Positions 46,032-53,719 of a stretch of DNA of 64,000 bases are shown here, one piece after another (the first letter of the stretch is position 1; each line of letters opens with the position of its first letter). The stretch covers positions 434,001 to 498,000 of the forward strand of contig BLAL01000356.1 of the NCBI GenBank assembly GCA_015698045.1, written 5' to 3'. The position numbers and the translations under genes are program-made. Under the pieces are notes generated by a model that ran no database searches, was not told where the DNA came from, and worked only from the letters and a program-made list of their open reading frames with translations. Source of the DNA: Rhizophagus clarus. Taxonomy: Eukaryota > Glomeromycota > Glomeromycetes > Glomerales > Glomeraceae.

Positions 46032-46463
46032 ATGGCTATAAATATTGATGTTGCTCGGTTAGAAAATTCTAAGGATCTTTTGGCTATAAATGGAAATGTA
46101 AATGGAATAGATATTCAGTGTCTAGCCGATTCCTGTGCTAATGTCTCTTGGATCCAAAAAGAAGCAGTTCCAGAACTAAAACTAAAAGCTGATAAATCTA
46201 TAAAGCATAGTATTACTGGTGTGTCAGGGCCAAGTGAAACACTTGATATAGTAAAAAATGTATTGATAGAGCTTTTACCAGGTTGTATTATTAAAGAAGA
46301 TCTTATAGTCCTGAAAGGATATAAGCATAGAGAGATTGGTTTGAGCCGAGCATGTCTTAAAAGGTATAATTATGATGTTCATGAATCTCGAAAGCATATC
46401 GCCCTTACATGCAATAATAGTGATTATTTTATTCCTATAATTCCAGATGCAAATCGAACATAA
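46032..46463 (+). CDS. Retropepsin-like aspartic protease
   Basis: A 143-aa frame with the aspartic-protease signature region GNVNGIDIQCLADSCANVSW (Asp followed by Ser/Cys-Ala, like the retroviral D-S/T-G-A). A second conserved hydrophobic-Gly block (IGLSRACLKRYNY) stands in place of the usual IIGxD/IGxxxL. Such proteases mature Gag in retroelements. It lies directly after the Gag-like gene on the same strand, so a capsid-maturation pair is plausible. The usual Gly after the catalytic Ser/Thr is not present. Treated as part of the fossil element. Confidence 0.6.
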   Translation: MAINIDVARLENSKDLLAINGNVNGIDIQCLADSCANVSWIQKEAVPELKLKADKSIKHSITGVSGPSETLDIVKNVLIELLPGCIIKEDLIVLKGYKHREIGLSRACLKRYNYDVHESRKHIALTCNNSDYFIPIIPDANRT

Positions 46464-46519
46464 AAAAAATATAAAAATTAGATCCATTCAACAGATTCTA
46501 GATAAGAGTAATCTGGATC

Positions 46520-47089
46520 TTAATCAGAATCACTTAGATCTTCCGAATACTCTGATTGCCAGTTTGTAGGATCGTCTGGATCTTCATCTCCCCAGTAATC
46601 TGATTGCCAAATTGGTTCTTCAAACCATGTTGGGATTTCATAAGGGTCTAATCCATTAGCTAGTATTCGAATATTATCAAATATACGATTCTTTTCTCTT
46701 TCATCTTTCTTATATGCAAATCCACCTTGTAATAAAATTTTTTCTATCTCTACTTGATACACAAAGGCTTTTTCTTTTTTATCAGCCAAATAGATTTTTT
46801 TTTCGTATAGTTTATCTTTAAGAGCTTTATTTGTACCTAAACATTTAGTATAAGCATAATCTAATTCTTCACCACTATTCTTATAATCTTCTACAGCTTT
46901 CCAGTAATCTTCCTCTGCAAGCTGATCAAGATGATATATGATGTTACGAGCAATTTTATGTATCTGAAATATATCTATTCTCTCGAATGAAGTATTAACA
47001 ATGTGGCTGGTTTCCTTGATTGGAGTATTTAGCCAATTTTCTACCCATTTTGGGGATATATCTAAGAATGTAGCAATGTCAGTATACAT
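46520..47089 (-). CDS. Hypothetical Polinton protein with N-terminal HTH-like segment (189 aa)
   Basis: Uninterrupted frame. The N-terminus (TDIATFLDISPKWVENWLN) fits a helix-turn-helix. The middle is helical and charged, with YLADKKEKAFVYQVEIEKIL. The C-terminus is acidic with repeated W, Q, S, D words (PIWQSDYWGDEDPDDPTNWQ). The function is not recognised; a regulator or integrase partner is possible. It is co-directional with the integrase, about 110 bases away, and convergent with the protease gene. Confidence 0.5.
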   Translation of the reverse strand: MYTDIATFLDISPKWVENWLNTPIKETSHIVNTSFERIDIFQIHKIARNIIYHLDQLAEEDYWKAVEDYKNSGEELDYAYTKCLGTNKALKDKLYEKKIYLADKKEKAFVYQVEIEKILLQGGFAYKKDEREKNRIFDNIRILANGLDPYEIPTWFEEPIWQSDYWGDEDPDDPTNWQSEYSEDLSDSD

Positions 47090-47199
47090 TTTTTAGTATA
47101 TAATGGATATGTTTAATTTCAAATATTTATTATAAGATTTACTTTATTATACCCTTATCTTTAATTACAATTTTAGGATTTTTCAAAAAAAAATATAAC

Positions 47200-48020
47200 C
47201 TATTTTGTATTATTATAAATGTGTACTAGATTGGGAACGTCTTCTTGTAATCTATTAGCTGGCTCTCATGTAGATTCGTCTTCTAGATAGCGCTCCCATT
47301 TGACTAAGTATTAGAGCTGACCCTTTCTAGTACGGTAGTTTAGAATTTTCTCAGGTACATATCTTTCTGGCTGACCTCTTATTACTGAATCAGGTAGAGG
47401 TTTTTCGTTAATAGGAATGACTTGCAATTCTTTTCTAGTATATGCACATTTAGATACTCCTAATCTGCCATATGGTCCATCAAGCAAATATGTAGGTGGT
47501 TGTTCAGGAGAAAAGATAAGCTTTTTAATTATACAAACTTTTGGGTCCCATTTAATGTCTCCTATTTTGAACTTACCATGTAATTTTTTTCCAAGTACTG
47601 ACATAGGTTCAAGAAGTTTGGTTCGAACTAGTGTCCCTTCTAATAGTAACTCTGTATTTTTATCAATTTTAGATGGACCTTCTGGGATTTTAGGTAGATC
47701 TTTTTGCCACTATTCATCTACTAATCTTACTATATCATGAAAGTCTTCAGACCATTCTACTGATGTTTCACCAGTTTTTAGTTCCTGTGCTGTCATCCTT
47801 TTAAGAAGTGGTTCTTGTATAGCCTGAATTGCTCGTTCTGCAAATGATTGCTGTTTGTGACATCCAGGTTTGCCAAATCTCATCATAACTCCAATGCTAT
47901 TAAGAAAAAAATTATGTATTTGTAAGTTAGTAAATTCTGAGCCAAAATCAATTTCTAGTCTATGAGTAGGAGATTGGATACGACCACATTCATATATTTT
48001 AATAAATGCTTTTATTATAT
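47200..48020 (-). pseudogene. int: Polinton integrase, C-terminal part with chromodomain
   Basis: Retrovirus-like (rve) integrase that inserts the element. Visible parts are the second catalytic block with Asp (HRLEIDFGSEFTNLQI) near 47,960, the Glu block (KQQSFAERAIQAIQEPL) near 47,850, and a C-terminal beta-rich region. A chromodomain closes the gene: PEKILNYRTRKGQLKYLVKW, then an EPANRL block, ending at 47,200. Chromodomains in integrases direct insertion toward marked chromatin. The gene is cut near 48,020 by a Crypton-like element; its first part lies at 50,165-50,445. It is a fossil and broken. Confidence 0.82.
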
Positions 48021-48029
48021 ATCCTTATA

Positions 48030-49985
48030 GGATCACACTATATATTTTTTTACATTTATTGAATAGCTTTATTAGAGATATATATAATAAATGAACATTG
48101 TCTTGTTACATATAAATCATGAATACATTAACTTTATTAGTTTTTCATATTATTAAAATTAAATGAACAATTATGAAATGTAATTTTGGCATTAGGTTGT
48201 TTTAATAAATCTTGAAAACTTTCAATATCAACGTTTGAATTAGAAATATTTTTATCATTTTCGTCTTCTTGAAGTGGTTCTTTCATTTTTTTATCATTGT
48301 TAACGTTAACTTGTTGCAGAGAAATATTTTCTGCCAATAATTCAAATATAAATAAGAATTTCAAATGTTTAAAATATAGTTCTATTAAATAATATAGTAC
48401 CTTTAGCAACTTGCAGTGCAGAACGAAATCCAGGTGTTGAAATTGTATCAGGTGTTATATCAATATTCTGATTATCATTGTTTTGCTCATTAATGATCAT
48501 TGAAGTAGTACTACATGACGTTAAAGTGTTTTGATTTGTATATAAAAATAAATTAATCTATTACTTTAGTATAATAAAAATTACTAATAGTACCAGGCAT
48601 AAAAATGGCTTCAACTAATCCATTTAATGAAACATTTTGAAGTTTTTCACTTGATCGCTCGTATGATTTCAATCCACTTATAGATTTATGTCGGGATACA
48701 GACATAACTTCAATATCTGTAAAATTCAACTCTTTTAATAAAGAGACTAAGGATTTACGCCCAGAATGATTAGTAATTTTTCTTCCTTCAGCAGAAATTC
48801 CACATTCAACAGCAAGATTATGAAGGAATCCTTGTAATCGAAGTTTTCCTATTTGATTTTTCAAATACCATTTACCCTGATAAATATATACTAAAAGATA
48901 AAACAATTAAATTAATAATAATATTATTATTGATTAATTACTATATATATAGTTTTACCATCTTCATCTGTTATTTCTTGTAAATAAAAATTTTCTTTGG
49001 CATTAATAGGACGTTTGGTAAAAAATAAATCATAATCTGCAATAATACTTGGATGACCTGGAATTCGTAATTTATCACCAGAACCATTATTTGGGTCTTC
49101 AATACCTCCTTGTTTTGTCTTTGATCGTGTAATATTTACATCATAACCCCCATCATATCGTTTTTGAAAATGATTAAATTTTAATTTATAGTGTTCCCCA
49201 CCACGAAGACCAAGAAAAAGTGCATTATAAAAAAAGATTCTTTTTAAAAGTCCTGATGGAGTTTCTTGAGTAAGTATAGGAGATTGTAATATCTGTTGAC
49301 ATTCTTCAATAGTAAGAGGTGAAGATCCATTTTTTACACCTTTACCAAGTTCAGCTAATTCTTTCAATTTACCATCAAGTATCAAATGTAAATCAGGAAA
49401 TTGCTTTTGATCAAGTAAATCAACTGGTCGTAATGGAGAATACATATTTAGATGTCGATTTAATGCATGCATTGCATTAATAATAGATGATGTTGAATAC
49501 TCTTCTCCATTTTGTTGTTTCATTACTGTAACATAATCAGATATTTATTCTTCCAAGTCTTTTAAGTTGGTGATATTCTCGCAATTACCAGCCAGTCCAA
49601 TTGTTTTACGATATTTTTCAAATTTTTTAAGCCAATTATTCATTGATAAATGGGTATTTTCAACAACAGACTTTTGTTTATAATATTCTTTTTGTTCTTT
49701 CGTAGGTTTAGTATAAACAACTGAAGAAGATATCTAATAAAATACAAAATCATAACATTTAATGATAATTAATAATATACAATTATACAGTATGACAATA
49801 ATAACCTTATTTTTTCGCGAAACTTTCATGTTGAAGCTTGAAAAAAAAAAGAGTATTGTAAAGTAAAAAAAAAAGAGTATTGTAAAGTAAAAAAAAAAAG
49901 AGTATTGTAAAGTAAAAAAAAAAAAGTAAAATTATTTAAACAAATAGACTATAAATAAACTTTCTGATTTTATAGTGTGATCGTG
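48030..49985 (-). mobile_element. Crypton-like tyrosine-recombinase element inserted in the integrase gene
   Basis: An insertion of about 1.95 kb carrying one multi-exon tyrosine recombinase gene. Both sides have GATCACACTATA (about 48,034-48,045) and its inverse TATAGTGTGATC (about 49,972-49,983), which may mark its ends. Cryptons usually lack terminal inverted repeats, so the exact limits are uncertain. The integrase coding sequence is continuous in sense on either side of the 48,020-50,165 interval, which also contains the foldback element. Confidence 0.7.
48137..49829 (-). pseudogene. Crypton tyrosine recombinase, about five exons, one in-frame stop
   Basis: Integrase/recombinase of the phage-integrase fold. 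Exon 1 is 49,829-49,806 (MKVSRKNK). Exon 2 is 49,733-48,942, in frame, with SAM-like core words and the first catalytic Arg in LGLRGGEHYKL. The intron ends TATCAG and exon 3 starts at 48,876 (GKWYLKNQIGKLRLQ). Exon 3 has the His-x-x-Arg box (ITNHSGRKS) and the His...Tyr end (SRHKSISGLKSYERS). Later exons cover about 48,540-48,410 (TPGFRSALQVAK) and from about 48,345 to the stop (NAKITFHNCSFNFNN). The tail resembles the DUF3504/KIAA1958 group of Crypton proteins. A TAA near 49,545 in exon 2 is the one break I see. The later exon limits are less certain than exons 1-3. Confidence 0.75.
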
Positions 49986-50003
49986 AGAGTCTATATAATA
50001 AAC

Positions 50004-50154
50004 ACTTATTGTATAGGTCTTTAGGCAATACTCTGCTATTTTCGATTTCAGCAATTTGATGGCCAGATTGTGCCACTTACGTGGCACAATCTGAGCCTAT
50101 CAAATGGCCTCAATCGAAAATAGCACGTTATTGCCTAAATACTATACAATAAGT
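50004..50154. mobile_element. 151-bp foldback (MITE-like) element
   Basis: ACTTATTGTATAG at 50,004 faces CTATACAATAAGT ending at 50,154. The two arms pair nearly throughout (TATTTTCGATT with AATCGAAAATA; CAGATTGTGCCAC with GTGGCACAATCTG) around a TTAC loop at 50,077-50,080. No coding capacity. It lies between the Crypton-like element and the remaining integrase part. Its arms are less AT-rich than the surroundings. Confidence 0.85.
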
Positions 50155-50164
50155 ATATATTATT

Positions 50165-50445
50165 ACACTATTAGTAAACTTATTTTTAATAGGCTCAGCA
50201 TCTACTTGTCTTCTAGATATTTCTACTACTATGAGAAAATAATGGTATCCTTTGGGATCTATAGGCATTTCTGCTAAATCAGACTGCTGAGTAGCATTTT
50301 CTTTTCAGACGATTACTTTTGGACATTCAGATCTTTTTTCTTTAGGAGGTCTTTGATAGATGTTATAATGCTCTTGATCTTTAAGAAGATATGCTGGTAC
50401 CCCTGATAGGTTATAAAATTTGTAATACCTCTCTAAAGGAGTCAT
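50165..50445 (-). pseudogene. int: Polinton integrase, N-terminal part
   Basis: Minus-strand coding stretch starting MTPLERYYKFYNLSGVPAYL at 50,445 and ending near 50,165 with FLIVVEISRRQVDAEPI, which aligns with the first strand block of rve integrases. The zinc-binding HHCC module usual before it was not seen. The interruption at 50,165 is by the foldback and Crypton-like elements. It is divergent from the zinc-ribbon gene at 50,492, with about 46 bases between starts. It is a fossil and broken. Confidence 0.65.
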
Positions 50446-50491
50446 ATTGTTTAAAATTAAAGATCTACTTCTAGAATTCAAATTTGTGGTC

Positions 50492-50806
50492 ATGGCAGAG
50501 ATATATTGTGTAAAGTGTAAAAAGAAAACAGAAACGTCTTCAGAAGTTCAGGATATGACTGATAAAGGTCGATATCGAATTCATGGTGATTGTACTATCT
50601 GTGAAACGCATAAGAACACTTTTACTGGTGAAAATTGGAAGGTTAAAATACATAGTAAAAGAGAAATTCTGGACGCTAAGAAAAAAAGAAAGAAGACAGC
50701 TATGAATAAGAAGGCTAAGAAACTTGGTTTTAAGATTTTGGATGCTGATGAAAATGTTCAGACTTATATTAAGAGGTATTTAAGAGAAGCAACGAAAGAG
50801 GGTTAA
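50492..50806 (+). CDS. Small zinc-ribbon protein (DUF5679-like, 104 aa)
   Basis: Starts MAEIYCVKCKKKTET, followed by GRYRIHGDCTICETHKNTFT, so two CxxC pairs form a ribbon. A basic Lys/Arg-rich middle follows (KKRKKTAMNKKAKKLGF). Proteins of this small YCVKCKKKT type occur in adenoviruses, large DNA viruses and Polintons, usually as DNA-associated proteins. The first in-frame ATG at 50,447 lies upstream, but the ribbon starts immediately after the ATG at 50,492, which was preferred. The stop falls on the inner edge of the right inverted repeat. Open frame, in a fossil element. Confidence 0.72.
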   Translation: MAEIYCVKCKKKTETSSEVQDMTDKGRYRIHGDCTICETHKNTFTGENWKVKIHSKREILDAKKKRKKTAMNKKAKKLGFKILDADENVQTYIKRYLREATKEG

Positions 50807-51224
50807 TTACAATTTTTTTTGGTATATTTGTATGCTATTGAAAGGCATAGAAATTTGATACGAGTAGGTAACAATATGGGCAACTGGTATGATGACCATA
50901 TGAGGAGTATATATAGGAGGTCATACTAGGTGATATGGTATTTTTCATATATCGTATTAGGTTTGGTGAGTCGTTTGAGTTTATTCCTGAGAGTAGTTAC
51001 AGATGAGATGACCGGTTACAGAAGTTACAGATCAGATACCCTCAAAATAAAAATTATTTCTGGGAAAGGTGATCTGATTATTTTTTTTTATCATATATAA
51101 CATCTGTAACTCCGTAACCTCCCCTTATTTCTTCTTTATTCTTTGTTTTATCTTGTTCTTAGTATATTTATTAGTTACAGATATAGTTACAGATGGTTAC
51201 AGATGGGTGGTATAGTATGGATAT
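50803..51224. repeat. Right terminal inverted repeat of the Polinton-like element
   Basis: Inverse of 1-420 with about 15-20 differences by eye. It begins TTAATTACAATTTTTTTT and runs to ATATCCATACTATACCACC read inward. The differences are mostly transitions plus a few small length changes in A runs. The true outer end may extend a few bases beyond 51,224. Confidence 0.9.
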
Positions 51225-51239
51225 AGTATTTATCTATGG

Positions 51240-51362
51240 TATTGTTAAAGACACGCCGTAAAGGCGCTGGGAGACTAACTGGATAGGAGATCTGGTATTT
51301 ATCCCTGCGAAGGGGGGATGTATTGAGGGGCTTTAGCCGCTCGCTTCTGAAGGATAGTCCCA
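51240..51362. other. Short GC-rich patch just outside the Polinton
   Basis: About 120 bp of near 50% GC in an otherwise AT-rich region, containing ACACGCCGTAAAGGCGCTGG, ATCCCTGCGAAGGGGGGATG and GGGGCTTTAGCCGCTCGC. There are several small hairpins (GCCGTAAAGGC, ATCCC...GGGGGAT). No reading frame. It may be the end of another repeat or a non-coding RNA piece. Not recognised. Confidence 0.4.
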
Positions 51363-51790
51363 ATGACTTCTTTTTCTTTTCATATTTTTCTATTCTTTTG
51401 TCTTTTCATTAGTTTTACTTCTTTTTCATCTTTCTATCGTTTTTCTTATTCTTTTTTATCACTCTTTTAATTTTTTTGTTTTTTGTTTTCCTTTCATTTT
51501 TTTCATTCTTTTTGATCCACCTTTATTCTTTTCATTCCTTTTTTATTTCATCTTTATTCTTTATCTTCCTTTTCATTTTCACTTTACCTTTTTCGTTCTT
51601 ATTTGCTTTTCTCTCACCCTTTTGTTCCTTTTTGCTCCCTTCATTCATCATTCTTTTTTGCCTTCTTCATTCCTTCTTATTTTTTTTCAATCACCTCTTT
51701 ATTTCTTGCTTTTTTTTTTATTATAACTTTCTTTTTTTTATTATTATTAGATTATTTTTCTTTTATATCATTTCTATTAAAAAATAAATG
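51363..51790. repeat. Pyrimidine-rich (TTTC)n-like tract
   Basis: About 430 bp of almost pure T and C on the plus strand with words TTCTTTTTCTTTTCA and TTTTTCATTC. The long frames it gives (poly-Phe/Ser/Leu) are composition artefacts. Confidence 0.85.
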
Positions 51791-52330
51791 TTTAACAACA
51801 TTTTAATCAATAAAATACATCATATTGGCAGATTTGTCCACTCATCCGAATATATTAAATTTTGTTATACAAAGTATATATTAGTTAAGGATGTGCAATA
51901 TAATGATCAAAAAAAATGTATACGATTTTTAAAAAATAAAAAAAAAAACAACTAGCACAATTTTAATTTTGGCTAGAATTAACATAATTTTGGCCAGATT
52001 TATTATATCGTTAGATTTATTTAAATCATTATACAAATTTAAAGATACTAAAAAACACTAATAGATTATTTGATAAATTAAAACTTCCTATAACATATTT
52101 TTGTATCTTTTTTGTTTCAATAACATATTTTTGCTCTCCATTATTTTTATAATATATTTTCATTTCTCATCATTTCTTACAATATATCATTTTCCATATC
52201 ATCTTTTGCACTTTCATAACTAACAATCCTATAATAGGTTAATTTCCTATCCTTTAATTACTTTTCAAGTGTTGTTCTGAAATGTCCAAAAGCAACATTC
52301 CTTAAAAAAATCATGAAAAAACGGTTTTTT
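51791..52330. other. AT-rich spacer, no gene seen
   Basis: No reading frame or repeat that I can support. It includes short direct repeats of ATAACATATTTTTG near 52,090-52,140. Confidence 0.6.
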
Positions 52331-53000
52331 ACCTTGTAAATAGTAATTTAAAAGTCAACCTTATAAAAAAAGAAAAAAAAAATGTTAGCAATGTTTCTTA
52401 CGAAAAATCCCTTATCTGGCCCTTACCTAAATTTCAAAATCTGGTTTGTATTTCGTAGTAATCATCCAGCAATCCTACAATAAAGAAGAAAAAGCAACAT
52501 TATTAATGCTCCTACAACAAAAAAACCTTATAAAATACATTCTATTTCGTGAACCTTAAATACAGAAGATGTCCCTAAAGAAAAAAAAGAGAAAGGGAAT
52601 GTTAGTTACATTTCTGCAATAAAAAAAACATGACTCTTCCTTCTGTAACCATTTCATCAATTTCAAGCAGAAGCCATTCCTAGAGAAAAAAAAAAGAAAA
52701 GAAAAGAAACATTAGTTATGTTTCTGCAATAAAAAAAAACACAATTACTCTTTTGTAACTTACATTTTGCTGAATTCCAAGCCAGGTGTTACCTCTAAAG
52801 AAAAAAAAGAAAAAAGAAACGTTAATTACATTCCTGCAATAAAGAAAACATAATACTCCTTTATATCTTACCATTTTGCCAAATTTCAAGCCAAGAGCCT
52901 TTCCTAGAAAAAAAAAGAAAAGGAACGTTAGTAACATTCCAAAAATAATACCCCTTTCAACTTACATTTCCAGTATTACAAAATTCAAGTTCGGAAGTCG
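52330..53000 (-). repeat. Exon-like cassette array, minus orientation (left arm)
   Basis: About six units of about 100-110 bp. Read on the minus strand each has a T-rich tract ending TTTAG or TTGTAG, a core of about 40 nt (for example GGATTGCTGGATGATTACTA near 52,475), and GTAAG. The units are separated by AAAGAAACGTTAGTTAC-type linkers. The cores are more diverged from each other than in the right arm. The orientation is opposite to the array at 53,720-56,960. Confidence 0.75.
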
Positions 53001-53719
53001 TACTAATACCATATCTAACAAAAAATAATAAAGTTTTAAAACTGGTTTAAAAAATAAAAAATAACAGTTCAAATAACTGGTTTTCTTTTTTTTTTAAAAA
53101 AATAAAACTTAACAGTTCAACAACCATTTTAGTGAAAAAAAAATTTTTTTTTAAAATTATTTATTTATTTATTTATTTTTTTATTTTTTTATTTTAGAAA
53201 GAAAGAATAAAATTATAAAATAACGGTCTGTTACAGCAGTTTATTTTATTTTGTTTTTTTGTTTTTTTTTAAATAATCGAAAGAAAACGCTTAAAAAAAG
53301 CATTTTTTTTAATTAAATTTTTTTTTAAAAAAAATCCATTTATTGAACGCTATCAAAAAAAAAATAAAAAAGGTCGTTAAAATTGTTTACAAACATAAAA
53401 GGTAATATCAAATAGTACGATTACCATTTATAATAGTCTTAATTTATGAGTTAACGTAAAAAAAGGAAGGAATGTGTAATATGTATTTTATTTATTTATT
53501 TTATTATTTTATTAATAACCCAAATATTCAGATCAGTTTGGTATCGAATATCGATCATTTAACAGTTTTGACTCATCAATGATCTTTTTTTATTTGAAAA
53601 AGAAAAAAAAATTATTATTTTTTATTTCAGATCTAGGGATAAAAATAATAAGGTACATACATATTCATATTCAATTTTTAAAAATTATTATTAAAAAAAT
53701 TTTTTTTTTCTTATTATTG
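53001..53719. other. AT-rich centre between the two cassette arms
   Basis: No gene seen. There are A/T runs with paired words AACTGGTT and AACAGTTC near 53,040-53,120, and ACGGTCTGTTAC at 53,222. It could be the loop or core between the inverted cassette arms. Confidence 0.5.

Larger units (their letters stand above)
1..51224. mobile_element. Polinton/Maverick-like giant element (fossil, with nested insertions)
   Basis: Seen: inverted copies of about 420 bp at 1-420 and 50,803-51,224. Between them lie genes for an SF3 helicase, protein-primed DNA polymerase B, A32-like ATPase, retrovirus-like integrase with chromodomain, and small zinc-ribbon proteins. Known: this gene set with long inverted ends is diagnostic of Polintons/Mavericks, which have been reported from Glomus/Rhizophagus. 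The outer end on the left may lie just outside the window, so target-site duplications cannot be read. Without its nested insertions the element would be roughly 15 kb, a usual Polinton size. It is broken, with about ten or more breaks plus at least five insertions of other elements. The inverted ends differ at roughly 15-20 of 420 positions by eye, which suggests a moderately old insertion. Confidence 0.82.

Noticed and set aside
44329-46463. Ty3-type LTR retrotransposon
   Set aside because: Only Gag-like and protease parts are present; no LTRs, primer-binding site, RT or RNase H nearby, and neighbours on both sides are Polinton genes. The integrase is in opposite orientation and has Polinton context.
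51240-51362. tRNA or tRNA-derived SINE
   Set aside because: No A-box/B-box pair or cloverleaf could be drawn in the GC-rich patch.
51476-51806. Poly-Phe membrane-like frames
   Set aside because: Product of the pyrimidine-rich tract; no complexity and no conserved start context.
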